From contig NZ_JAGQFP010000002.1 in NCBI RefSeq assembly GCF_019090095.1, positions 1,178,001 through 1,242,000 of the forward strand: a stretch of 64,000 nucleotides of DNA, written 5' to 3'. The notes under the pieces were generated by a model. That model ran no database searches. It saw only the letters and a program-made list of their open reading frames with translations, and was not told the origin of the DNA. This document shows, in pieces, positions 1-8,902 of this stretch (within the stretch, counting starts at the first letter, position 1; each line of letters starts with the position of its first letter). The translations under genes and the position numbers were made by a program. This DNA comes from Stutzerimonas stutzeri (GTDB lineage Bacteria; Pseudomonadota; Gammaproteobacteria; Pseudomonadales; Pseudomonadaceae).

Positions 1-885
1 ACTGCCGAATTGGGCAGCCTGTCCGCCGCCGCCCGGCGCTTGGAGCTGTCGCCCGCGGTGGCTAGCGCCGCGCTCAAGCGGCTGGAGGCAGGCCTGGGCT
101 GTCGGCTGTTGGTGCGTTCGACGCGTAGCCTGCGGTTGACTGGCGAGGGCGAGCAATACCTGCCGCATGCGCGGTCGGCCCTGCAAAGCCTGCTGGATGG
201 TCAGCGATTGCTCGCCGGTGGCAAAGCGGCCATCAGCGGCCCGCTCCAGCTGTCCGCGCCGTCGGACTTCGGTCGCAACGTGCTGCTGCCCTGGCTCGAC
301 GAGTTCCAGCTGCAGCATCCGCTCTTGAGCCTGCGGCTGCTGCTGGCCGACCGCAACGCCGATCTCTTTCGGCAGCCGGTGGACTTCGCTTTGCGCTACG
401 GCCAACCGGAAGATTCCAGCTTGGTGGCGCTGCCGGTGGCACCGGGCAATCGACGGGTACTCTGCGCATCGCCTGCCTATCTGGCCGCCCATGGCGCGCC
501 GCGCAGCCTGGCCGAGCTCGCCGGGCACAACTGTCTGCGCTTCATGCTGGCCGGGCGGGTGCACGAGCGCTGGTGTTTCTACGAGGGGCGTCGCGAACTG
601 GCGCAGCTGGTGAGCGGTGATCGCGTCAGCGATGACGCCGATGTGGTGCGTCGCTGGGCATTGGCGGGGCGGGGTGTGGTGTACAAGTCCTGGCTGGACG
701 TCGCGCACGATGTGCAGGCGGGGCGGTTGCGCGTGCTGCTGCCCGACATGCTGGGCGAGGCGGCGCCGTTGAACCTGATCTGCGCGCATCGGGCGCATCT
801 GGGTGAAACGCTGCGGTTGTTACGTGAGCACCTGAGCGAACGGTGCCGGGCGTTGCTCGAACCGGCCCCATTCACCTCGCGTTGA
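1..885 (+). CDS. LysR-family transcriptional regulator, 5' end cut by window
   Basis: The frame is open from base 1 and encodes 294 residues of a LysR-type regulator. The visible start (GSLSAAARRLELSPAVASA) is already inside the winged helix-turn-helix, so roughly 15-20 N-terminal residues and the start codon lie outside the window. The rest is a periplasmic-binding-protein-like effector domain (about residues 80-285). LysR proteins bind DNA as oligomers and respond to small ligands. The target genes would normally be upstream or divergent, outside the window, so no ligand can be proposed. A TTG at base 10 could be mistaken for a start but would truncate the DNA-binding helix. Confidence 0.9.
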   Translation, partial: TAELGSLSAAARRLELSPAVASAALKRLEAGLGCRLLVRSTRSLRLTGEGEQYLPHARSALQSLLDGQRLLAGGKAAISGPLQLSAPSDFGRNVLLPWLDEFQLQHPLLSLRLLLADRNADLFRQPVDFALRYGQPEDSSLVALPVAPGNRRVLCASPAYLAAHGAPRSLAELAGHNCLRFMLAGRVHERWCFYEGRRELAQLVSGDRVSDDADVVRRWALAGRGVVYKSWLDVAHDVQAGRLRVLLPDMLGEAAPLNLICAHRAHLGETLRLLREHLSERCRALLEPAPFTSR

Positions 886-915
886 GGCGGGCCGCGATGG
901 CGGCCCGGCTTATCC

Positions 916-2046
<1,131 letters not shown>

Positions 2047-2192
2047 CTATCAACAGAGTTTTCCACAGGAAATGGGCATAACACTGAGGTAAAAGCTGGC
2101 TTTTTGCTGCTATTGCTATGCCTTGCGGTTCGGCGGCTATCTGGCCTGAAAAATCAATCACTTAGCGTACAAGCGAGACGGATTAAACGCAG

Positions 2193-2211
2193 TTGGCCAA
2201 ATAATGGCCAA
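2193..2211. repeat. 7-bp perfect inverted repeat, possible operator
   Basis: TTGGCCA (2193-2199), AATAA, TGGCCAA (2205-2211). The symmetric arms with a 5-nt spacer in a gene-free stretch look like a dimeric regulator site. No regulator can be named. Confidence 0.35.
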
Positions 2212-2259
2212 TGCCAGCAAAGCCTCGGCGCGTCTGGCTTGCAGCGGCTCATCCAAAGG

Positions 2260-2268
2260 TTATCCACA
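2260..2268 (+). promoter_or_regulatory. DnaA-box-like 9-mer
   Basis: TTATCCACA matches the DnaA box consensus exactly, inside GGTTATCCACAAC. A second related 9-mer, TTTTCCACA, lies 200 bp upstream at 2059-2067. There is no dnaA or rpmH gene nearby, so this is not the usual origin. A single 9-mer can occur by chance. Confidence 0.35.
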
Positions 2269-2304
2269 ACGCCGCGCACAGTAATCGGGGACAAGTCCAC
2301 CACG

Positions 2305-2339
2305 AAAAAAGGCCATGCGGCGCTCAGGTCCGCATGGCC
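2305..2339 (-). terminator. Rho-independent terminator of the small lipoprotein gene
   Basis: Read on the minus strand: GGCCATGCGG, 9-nt loop, CCGCATGGCC, then six T (the A run at 2305-2310). The 10-bp perfect stem lies about 35 nt after the stop codon of the lipoprotein gene. Confidence 0.85.
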
Positions 2340-2374
2340 TTGGATGCGTCTGCCTGGACGCAGGGGGCTGGCTG

Positions 2375-2665
2375 TCAGTTCTGCGGGGCGGTACCTGGAG
2401 CCGGCTCGCTGGGCTCGACGGGTTCGCCAACATCCGGCTCGTCGTCCTCCGGCATGGTCACGTCGACGTCTGGCACGGTAACGGTCTTTTCCTTGGTGCC
2501 GACGTCCACGTCAGGCGTATCGACATCGTACTTGGGCAGCTTGCCGGCTTCGACGTCGACGTCCGGCATCTTGCCTTCCTCGGTCTTCTCGACATCGCAA
2601 CCGGCCATGCCCAAAGTCGCGACCAACAGGGCTCCGGGGACGAGCCACTTGTAATTGCTTTTCAT
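2375..2665 (-). CDS. small Val-Asp-repeat lipoprotein, function unknown
   Basis: A 96-residue protein with a lipoprotein signal: MKSNYK, a hydrophobic stretch, and MAGC with the lipidated Cys at 23. Residue +2 is Asp, which in enterobacteria would retain the lipoprotein in the inner membrane. The mature part is very acidic and low in complexity. PDVDV-type units recur (MPDVDV, YDVDTPDVDV, VPDVDV), followed by a Pro/Glu-rich tail. The ATG at 2665 is preceded by a strong Shine-Dalgarno (GAGAGGAGAC). The longer frame upstream lacks the signal peptide. It is a single-gene unit with its own terminator. I do not recognise a family. Confidence 0.75.
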   Translation of the reverse strand: MKSNYKWLVPGALLVATLGMAGCDVEKTEEGKMPDVDVEAGKLPKYDVDTPDVDVGTKEKTVTVPDVDVTMPEDDEPDVGEPVEPSEPAPGTAPQN

Positions 2666-2811
2666 TGTTTGTCTCCTCTCTCGCAACGGAACGCGCTCGA
2701 ACGCTGTTCCAGACAATCGGCGGGACATGCACAGTCAAGTCGGCTGGCCCAACGGCAGGCGCCGTTGTAATAGGGACTTCACCCTGCCGGCGCAGTTCAG
2801 CGCGATTGCCG

Positions 2812-3402
2812 TCAGGCCTCGTCCGCGTGCAGGACGATACGGCCGCGACTGAGGTCGGCAAGGGCACGCTGCAGGGCGGGTTGTTGTTCGATCGGCAGGG
2901 CCAGCAGCAGCTCGGCGCCGTCCGCGTCGAAGGTTTCCGTCTCGATGAGCGCGTCGAACTCGGGCAGGCGGGCCTTGATCAACGCCAGCTCGGCGAAGCG
3001 GCAATGGCAGTGGCAGCGAACCCGCGCCACCAGCGGCAGGCGCTCACCAGCCTGCAGGCACTTGGCGGCCGAGCCGCCGTAAGCGCGCGCCAGGCCGCCG
3101 GTGCCCAGCTGGATACCGCCGAACCAGCGGGTCACCACCACCACGACCTGGTCGCAGTCCTGGCCTTCGATGGCTGTGAGCATGGGGCGTCCGGCGGTGC
3201 CACCGGGCTCGCCGTCATCGCTGAAACGGTACTGTTGGCCGATCTTCCAGGCCCAGCAATTGTGCGTCGCCGTGCTGTCGCTGACCGACTGGATAAACGC
3301 CTGAGCCTGCTCCGGGGTCGCGATCGGCGCGGCGTGGGTGACGAAACGGCTCTTGCGGATCGTTTCCTGGTATTCGCAAGACGAGGCGAGCGTAAAGGGC
3401 AT
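2812..3402 (-). CDS. YigZ / IMPACT family protein
   Basis: A 196-residue member of the YigZ (UPF0029/IMPACT) family. The signature SDDGEPGGTAGRPML lies at 61-75 and TRWFGGIQLGTGGLARAYG follows at 91-109. The C-terminal third matches the DUF1949-type ferredoxin-like domain expected in bacterial members. The family folds like elongation-factor domains; the molecular role in bacteria is unclear. The start is uncertain: ATG at 3402 (MPFTLASSCEYQ) gives the usual length of about 196-205, while an ATG at 3435 would add 11 residues. Neither has a clear Shine-Dalgarno. Confidence 0.88.
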   Translation of the reverse strand: MPFTLASSCEYQETIRKSRFVTHAAPIATPEQAQAFIQSVSDSTATHNCWAWKIGQQYRFSDDGEPGGTAGRPMLTAIEGQDCDQVVVVVTRWFGGIQLGTGGLARAYGGSAAKCLQAGERLPLVARVRCHCHCRFAELALIKARLPEFDALIETETFDADGAELLLALPIEQQPALQRALADLSRGRIVLHADEA

Positions 3403-3596
3403 CGGGCTGGCGGCGCTGGTGGAGGAGGGCGCCATTGTAACGAGTCGCCATGGCTCGGGTACCGGTCGTCGCAGGACCGCCCGGCTAGTGGGCTGAACTT
3501 CTTCCGCCGGGGCGCCGCCCAAACTTTGAGCACCTTGCCAGTCAGCGTATGGCGCGCGCCGGGTGCTGCCGATCAATGTCCGAGGGAGGAAGCGAT

Positions 3597-3926
3597 ATGC
3601 TCAACGCCAAGTACCAGTCCTGCATCGAAGCCTGTTCCAACTGCGCCATCGGCTGCGAGACCTGCGCGGCGTCCTGCCTGCGCGAAGATGATGTGAAAAA
3701 AATGGCGCGCTGCATCGAGCTCGACCGCGATTGCGCGGACCTCTGCGCCCTGGCCGCCGTGCTGATGGCCCGCGACAGCGCCCAGGTTCAGGCGATCTGC
3801 AAGCTGTGCGCGCAAGCCTGCCGCGAGTGCGCCCGGGAATGCGGGCAGCATCAGATGGATCACTGCCAGGTGTGCGCCGAGGCTTGCCGCCAATGTGCCG
3901 AAGCGTGCGAAAAGATGGCGGCCTGA
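3597..3926 (+). CDS. four-helix-bundle copper storage protein (Csp3-like, DUF326)
   Basis: A 109-residue protein with 19 cysteines, arranged as repeated CxxxC and CxxC spacings along predicted helices (for example SCIEACSNCAIGCETC near the start and CQVCAEACRQCAEAC near the end). This is the pattern of Csp copper storage proteins, where a tetramer of four-helix bundles stores many Cu(I) ions in a thiol-lined core. No signal peptide or twin-arginine motif is present, so a cytosolic Csp3-type protein is inferred. The ATG at 3597 follows GAGGGAGGAAG, a strong ribosome site. Just downstream on the opposite strand is the zinc-stress pair (COG0523 GTPase and dksA2), so the neighbourhood concerns metals. 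Confidence 0.88.
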   Translation: MLNAKYQSCIEACSNCAIGCETCAASCLREDDVKKMARCIELDRDCADLCALAAVLMARDSAQVQAICKLCAQACRECARECGQHQMDHCQVCAEACRQCAEACEKMAA

Positions 3927-4008
3927 CGGGCCTGCCACCGAAGGGCCGGTCCCGACCTGGTCTTCGCGCCAGGCGCGTTATCGGCGGCCATGAGCGCCGG
4001 GCCAGCGC

Positions 4009-5211
4009 CTAGGCAACCTCCTGCTGCCACGAGCCGAACGGGTCCGGCATTCGCAGCCAGTGTTCCGGGCCGAGGTTCCACTCGACATCGCTGAGCAGGC
4101 AGGCATCGAGTTCGGCCCGTAGCTGGTCGAAGTCGATGTGCTGGCCGATGAAGACCAGTTCCTGGCGGCAATCGCCGCTGTCATCGCTCCATTTCGAGCG
4201 GATCGCCGCACGCGATTCCTCGTCTGCCGGCCATTGCGCATCGGGCACGAAACGCCACCAGCGTCCCGCGTAGGCATAGCGCATCAGCCCGCCCGCCTGA
4301 GACCAACTGCCCGCTTCCTGTGGGCGGCTGGCCAGCCAGAAGTAACCCTTGGAGCGCAGCAGACGGCCGTTGCGCCATTCGCGGTTGAGAAAGCTGTGAA
4401 AGCGCTGCGGATGGAATGGGCGCCGCGCCAGGTAGGCCATCGAGGCAATGCCGTATTCCTCGGACTCGGGGACATGCTCGCCGCGCATCTCCTTGAGCCA
4501 GCCCGGCGCCTCGGCCGCGCGTGCGAAGTCGAACCGTCCGGTATCGAGGATCGTCTCCAGCGGCACTCGGCCCATGGTCATGGGCAGTATCTCGGCGTGG
4601 GCGTTCAGGCGGCCGAGGATGGCGGTCAGCTCGTCGCGCTCGGCACTGGAGATCAGGTCGATCTTGCTGATCAGGATGACGTCGGCGAATTCGACCTGTT
4701 CGATCAGCAGGTCGGTGATCGAGCGCTCGTCGTCGTCCCCCAGGGTCTCGCCACGGCTGGCCAGGCTTTCGGCTTCGTGGAAGTCGCGCAGGAAGTTCAC
4801 CCCATCGACCACGGTGACCAGGGTGTCCAGACGGGCCAGGTCCGCCAGGCTCTGGCCCTGCTCGTCGCGAAAGGTGAAGGTTTCCGCCACCGGCAGCGGC
4901 TCGGAGATACCGGTGGACTCGATCAGCAGATAGTCGAAGCGACCTTCACGGGCCAGCTTGGCCACTTCCTCGAGCAGGTCTTCGCGCAGCGTGCAGCAGA
5001 TGCAGCCGTTGCTCATCTCCACCAGCTTCTCTTCGGCGCGGTTGAGGCTGACGTCGCGCTGCACCTCGGCGCCGTCGATGTTGATTTCGCTCATGTCGTT
5101 GACGATCACCGCCACGCGGCGACCGTCGCGGTTCTTCAGGATGTGGTTGAGCAAGGTGCTCTTGCCGGCACCGAGAAAGCCGGACAGCACAGTGACAGGG
5201 AGGCGGTTCAT
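4009..5211 (-). CDS. COG0523 GTP-dependent metallochaperone (CobW/ZigA family)
   Basis: A 400-residue G3E-type GTPase. The Walker A motif GFLGAGKST is at 11-19, and the family's metal motif CxCC is in SNGCICCTL (C70, C72, C73). The base-recognition region reads SKID instead of NKxD, and the CobW C-terminal domain spans about 250-390. Such proteins deliver zinc to client enzymes when zinc is scarce. It starts 9 nt after the dksA2 stop, so the two form an operon behind the Zur-type box at 5658-5670. Low-zinc induction is inferred from that box and from the same pairing in P. aeruginosa. Confidence 0.92.
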   Translation of the reverse strand: MNRLPVTVLSGFLGAGKSTLLNHILKNRDGRRVAVIVNDMSEINIDGAEVQRDVSLNRAEEKLVEMSNGCICCTLREDLLEEVAKLAREGRFDYLLIESTGISEPLPVAETFTFRDEQGQSLADLARLDTLVTVVDGVNFLRDFHEAESLASRGETLGDDDERSITDLLIEQVEFADVILISKIDLISSAERDELTAILGRLNAHAEILPMTMGRVPLETILDTGRFDFARAAEAPGWLKEMRGEHVPESEEYGIASMAYLARRPFHPQRFHSFLNREWRNGRLLRSKGYFWLASRPQEAGSWSQAGGLMRYAYAGRWWRFVPDAQWPADEESRAAIRSKWSDDSGDCRQELVFIGQHIDFDQLRAELDACLLSDVEWNLGPEHWLRMPDPFGSWQQEVA

Positions 5212-5220
5212 GGTGGTCTC

Positions 5221-5625
5221 TCAGGCGGTTCGTTGGTGTTTTTCGCGCTGTTCCTGGCGCTCTTTGGCTTCGATGCACAGCGTCGTGGTGGGCCGTAGCA
5301 GCAACCGTTTCAGGCCGATGGGCTCGCCGGTTTCGGCGCACCAGCCGTACTCGCCACGGGCCAGGGCATCGAGCGAGTCGTCGATCTTGTCGAGCAGCTT
5401 CTTCTCCCGCTCCAACAAGCGGAGCTGCCAATGGCGCTGTTCTTCGGCGGTGCCGATATCGGACGGGTCGCTGCTGGGTTCCTGCTCGCGCAGTGCCTGG
5501 AATTCATCGGCGATGCGCGCCTGCAGTTCGGTGCGTTGGCGTAGCAACAAGCTGCGAAAAAAGGCTTGTTGGGCCTCGTTCATGTAGGCATCGGCGGGTT
5601 GGGCGAGGAGTTCGGCTTCGGTCAT
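5221..5625 (-). CDS. dksA2: zinc-independent DksA paralogue
   Basis: A 134-residue DksA/TraR-family RNA polymerase secondary-channel regulator with a coiled-coil region (about 20-90). The C-terminal zinc finger is degenerate: where DksA has four Cys, this protein has C96-x2-T99 and C117-x2-A120. This two-Cys form is diagnostic of DksA2, which replaces DksA when zinc is limiting. It is first in an operon with the COG0523 GTPase. Three in-frame ATGs exist (5655, 5640, 5625). MTEAELLAQPADAYMNE matches the family N-terminus, so 5625 is used. The 5655 ATG lies only 3 bp from the Zur box and is unlikely. Confidence 0.93.
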   Translation of the reverse strand: MTEAELLAQPADAYMNEAQQAFFRSLLLRQRTELQARIADEFQALREQEPSSDPSDIGTAEEQRHWQLRLLEREKKLLDKIDDSLDALARGEYGWCAETGEPIGLKRLLLRPTTTLCIEAKERQEQREKHQRTA

Positions 5626-5657
5626 GGTGGGTGCGTGCATAGGGTGGATATGCATTA

Positions 5658-5670
5658 GTTATAACATAAC
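5658..5670 (-). promoter_or_regulatory. Zur-type zinc operator
   Basis: GTTATAACATAAC is a perfect palindrome (GTTAT-AAC-ATAAC). It matches the GTTATA-TATAAC-type sites bound by the zinc repressor Zur in Pseudomonas. It lies 33 nt upstream of dksA2 in an AT-rich promoter-like stretch. The call rests on motif plus downstream gene content. Confidence 0.8.
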
Positions 5671-5844
5671 ATAAATGTTCGATGTACTTTGCTTCGACGC
5701 GATCAAAGGCGATGAAGGCGATCGGAACGCCGGGTGATCTCAACCGAACCGGAGGGCGCGCTACACTGCATCCCCGCCGCGTTGCCATATATCGGGTCTC
5801 GGCCAAGTCTGTAACGCTTACGCGGCTGCTTCTGGAGATAGCCC

Positions 5845-6465
5845 ATGAGCTTGACGACATTGCTGCTGTTTCTACCGGCATGCTTCGCGCTGAACATGGC
5901 GCCGGGGCCAAATAATCTGCTTTCGATGACCAATGCGAAGCGCTACGGCATTCGCGTGGCCTGCTATGCGGGTATCGGCCGGCTCATTGCGTTCGCCGGC
6001 ATGATCACCCTTGCCGCGACGGGGCTCGCGTCGATTCTTTATGCATCGGAAAAGCTGTTCTTTGCGATCAAGCTGGTCGGCGGCCTTTATCTGCTATGGC
6101 TGGCCTATCAGCTATGGCACGCCGAGCCTTCGGGTGGCGACAGCGGCGCGGTGGTGCACAGGCGTGTTCTTGACCTTGCGCAGCAGGAGTTCTTGCTGGC
6201 CGCTGGCAATCCCAAAGCCATATTGATCTTCACGGCGTTCCTGCCTCAGTTCGTCGATCCTTCGGGTGACGTGGGTGTTCAGTTCCTCGTGCTTGGGGTT
6301 TGCTTTCTGATACTCGAATGGGTGGCCATCGCGGGCTACGCGTACTTCGGTAGCGCGCTGAGGCATTGGTTTTCCCGCCCGTCCATGCGGCGAGTCTTCA
6401 ACAGGGTGTGTGCGGGGCTGCTCGCTGGCGCGGGGGTGGGGCTGCTCCTGGCGCGTAAAGACTGA
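5845..6465 (+). CDS. LysE/RhtB-family amino-acid exporter
   Basis: A 206-residue inner-membrane protein with about six hydrophobic segments. The family signature near the N-terminus is ALNMAPGPNNLLSMTNAKRYG (from about residue 15), and GNPKAILIFTAFLPQF lies at the start of the fourth or fifth helix. LysE/RhtB proteins export amino acids or derivatives by proton exchange. The substrate cannot be read from sequence. GGAGAT before the ATG serves as ribosome site. No functional partner is adjacent: the neighbours are dksA2 (divergent) and an MFS gene (convergent). Confidence 0.9.
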   Translation: MSLTTLLLFLPACFALNMAPGPNNLLSMTNAKRYGIRVACYAGIGRLIAFAGMITLAATGLASILYASEKLFFAIKLVGGLYLLWLAYQLWHAEPSGGDSGAVVHRRVLDLAQQEFLLAAGNPKAILIFTAFLPQFVDPSGDVGVQFLVLGVCFLILEWVAIAGYAYFGSALRHWFSRPSMRRVFNRVCAGLLAGAGVGLLLARKD

Positions 6466-6535
6466 CTCGCCGGCAAGGAGCTCCGGTTCCAACGGCAGGC
6501 TCAGCACCCGCGAGCTGGCGCGACTTTGCTACGCC

Positions 6536-7720
6536 TTATGCCATCTGCCGCTGCCGTCGCCGATAGACCTCGCCCAACTGCACCAGCACGACCAGTGTCA
6601 CGATCGGCAGCAGCCCGAGGTTCACCGCCGCCCAGCCAGCGCCCGCGATAAGCGCGCCCGACGCGAAGGACATCAGGGCCGCCACGCTGCCGTTGCTCAG
6701 CTCCATCAGTCCTTGCGCCTGTGCGCGCTCCTGCGGCGTGTGGCCCTGGCCCAGCTGGGTGGTGCCGGCGACCAGCATGAGGTTCCAGCCGATGCCGAGC
6801 AGGCAGCTGCTGATCAGGAAATGCGCGTGGCTGACGCCGAGCAGGGCGACGACCGCGCTGGCGATCAGCAAGCCGCCGCCCAGGCAGGCCACCAGGCGGC
6901 TGCCCAGACGATCGACCAGCGGTCCGGCGATGAAGGCCGGCAAGAACATGCCGAGCATGTGCCACTGAATAACCTGCCCGCTGGCCTGCAGATCGAAGCC
7001 CTCGCCGTGCATGGCCAGGGGAGTGGCGTTCATCACCAGGATCATCAGCCCATGACCGGCCGCCGTCGTCAGCACAGCGGCCCTGACCGTCGGACGGGCG
7101 AGCAGCTCACGCCAGGGCAGCGCGACAGCAGACGGCGCGGATACCGGGGCGCGGGCGCTCGGTAGCCCGACCAGCACGAAAAAGCCCGATGCGGCGAGCA
7201 CGGCGATCAGCAGGTAAGGGCCGGCGAAGGGGAGCGCGACCAGTTCGCGAGCCGCCGCGCCCAGCGAGGGGGTGATCAGCGCGGCAACCACGCCGCCACC
7301 GATGACATAGGCGGTGGCGCGGCCCCGGTGGGTGTCGCTCACCGCTTCCATGGCGGCGAAGCGGTAGTACATCGCCGAGGCCTGGTAGGCGCCGATGGGC
7401 AGTGCACCGAGGCAGAACAGCGCAAAGCTGTCGAGCCGGAGCGAAAGCGCGCAGATCAGCCCGCCCGCTACACCCGCCAGGGCACCGGCGAGAAACCCGA
7501 GCCGACGGCCATGGCGCTGCATGAGCCGGGCGATCGGTTGCAGCGCTAGCAGCCCGCCAAGCATCAGCAACGCCAGCGGCAGGGTGGCGAGGCCCGCGAG
7601 CGGTGCCAGTTGCAGGCCGACGATCGAGGTCAGGATGATGCCGGTCATCGAGCAGGACCAATACAGCGCCTGGGCGAGGAATAACCGCAAAACCTGGGGG
7701 TTGCGCAAGAGCAGAGGCAT
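6536..7720 (-). CDS. MFS transporter
   Basis: A 394-residue major facilitator superfamily protein with about 12 hydrophobic helices. A basic loop (RLMQRHGRRLGF) after the second or third helix corresponds to the MFS motif A region. The chosen ATG (7720, MPLLLRNPQVLRLF) follows AAGGACACC; an upstream in-frame extension of 100 codons overlaps the regulator gene and is not membrane-like. It lies 86 nt downstream of the GlxA-type regulator in the same direction, suggesting co-transcription or shared control. The substrate is unknown; an efflux role is a guess from the family. Confidence 0.88.
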   Translation of the reverse strand: MPLLLRNPQVLRLFLAQALYWSCSMTGIILTSIVGLQLAPLAGLATLPLALLMLGGLLALQPIARLMQRHGRRLGFLAGALAGVAGGLICALSLRLDSFALFCLGALPIGAYQASAMYYRFAAMEAVSDTHRGRATAYVIGGGVVAALITPSLGAAARELVALPFAGPYLLIAVLAASGFFVLVGLPSARAPVSAPSAVALPWRELLARPTVRAAVLTTAAGHGLMILVMNATPLAMHGEGFDLQASGQVIQWHMLGMFLPAFIAGPLVDRLGSRLVACLGGGLLIASAVVALLGVSHAHFLISSCLLGIGWNLMLVAGTTQLGQGHTPQERAQAQGLMELSNGSVAALMSFASGALIAGAGWAAVNLGLLPIVTLVVLVQLGEVYRRRQRQMA

Positions 7721-7806
7721 GAAGGTGTCCTTTTCAAGGCGAGCGGGCACAGCCGTACCGGGCACCTGCCAGGCCTGCTGCGGAGGGTTAGCGACGAAAG
7801 GTGAGA

Positions 7807-8793
7807 TCAGCCGAAGCGCTGCGAGAAGTCCCGAGGGCTGACTGAGAGGTGCTTCTGGAAGCTGCGGCGCAGGTTTTCCGGATGGCCGAAGCCGGTCAGC
7901 CGCGCCACCGTGGTGATCGACGCTTCGGCGCCGAGCAGCAGGTTGCGCGCCGCCTCCAGGCGCAGGCGTTCGATGTAGCGCCCCGGGCCCATACCCACTT
8001 CCTGGTTGAACAGGCGGCACAGCGTGCGTGGGGTCATGTGCGCCTGGTCGGCCAAGGCTTCGATACTCAGATCCTCACCCAGATGGCCAGGGATCCACTC
8101 AAGCAGCGCGGCGAGCCGGGCTACGGCACCGCTGGGTGCGGCCAGCATCGGGCTGAACTGCGTCTGCCCGCCGGGACGACGCAGGAACATCACCAGCCGC
8201 TGCGCGACGGCAAGCGCCAACGCACGGCCCAGATCCGCCTCGACCAACGCCAGCGCCAGATCGATGCCGGCCGTGACGCCAGCGGAGCTGAACAGATGCG
8301 CGGTGGCCGGGTCCGCCGGGTTGAAGGTATGCAGGCTGTCGCCCTGCACATCCACTTCCGGGTAATCGGCCAGTGCCTGCAGATCGGCCCAGTGCGTGGT
8401 CGCCTTGCGCCCGTCGAGCAGCCCCGCATCGGCCAGGATCAACGCACCGGAACACACCGAACCCAATCGCCGTACCCGCGGTTCGGCCTCTCGCAACCAG
8501 TCGAGCAGCGGACGGTTGTGCTGCTGCGCCCGGACGCCTTGGCCACCCGGCACCAGCAGGGTGTCCAGCGCGGCCGGGTCCGTGTCCGCCCAGGCTGCGT
8601 CCGCGACCAGCTTCAACCCGGCAGAGGTGGCGCACGGCCCTGGCGTCTCGCCAAGAAGCAGCAGACGGTAATGGGCCGGCCAGCCCTGCCGCTGCCGTTC
8701 GACATTGGCCGAGGCGAAGACCTGCATCGGCCCGGTAACGTCCAGGCTCATGACGTCCGGGTAGATCAGGCAGGCAATGGTGCGAATGTCCAT
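7807..8793 (-). CDS. GlxA-type AraC regulator with DJ-1/PfpI sensor domain
   Basis: A 328-residue two-domain regulator. Residues about 5-180 form a DJ-1/PfpI-like (class I amidotransferase) domain; the elbow region reads SVCSGALILADAGLLDG. Residues about 225-325 form an AraC double helix-turn-helix (DLSIEALADQAHMTPRTLCRLF ... ITTVARLTGFGHPENLRRSF). GlxA-like regulators sense small nitrogenous or aldehyde ligands. The ATG at 8793 is preceded by GGAGGTG. The MFS gene downstream on the same strand is the likely target. A frame extension to 8862 has no ribosome site. Confidence 0.92.
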   Translation of the reverse strand: MDIRTIACLIYPDVMSLDVTGPMQVFASANVERQRQGWPAHYRLLLLGETPGPCATSAGLKLVADAAWADTDPAALDTLLVPGGQGVRAQQHNRPLLDWLREAEPRVRRLGSVCSGALILADAGLLDGRKATTHWADLQALADYPEVDVQGDSLHTFNPADPATAHLFSSAGVTAGIDLALALVEADLGRALALAVAQRLVMFLRRPGGQTQFSPMLAAPSGAVARLAALLEWIPGHLGEDLSIEALADQAHMTPRTLCRLFNQEVGMGPGRYIERLRLEAARNLLLGAEASITTVARLTGFGHPENLRRSFQKHLSVSPRDFSQRFG

Positions 8794-8902
8794 GAGGCAC
8801 CTCCAGGAGAATGTAGGCAGTCTGCGTCCGTCGCCCCGTTGTCGCAATGACAAGGGCCCCACGGATCTTGCCAGCCTGGAGGGGGGCCGTGCTGTTCGGC
8901 GC

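Noticed and set aside
2059..2268. Chromosomal or plasmid replication origin
   Set aside because: Only two boxes 200 bp apart, no AT-rich unwinding element and no dnaA, rpmH, rep or par gene nearby.
3526..3551. CueR-type copper promoter before the copper-storage gene
   Set aside because: ACCTTGCC forms a half-site, but the second half does not match and no -35/-10 pair with a 19-20 bp spacer is present.
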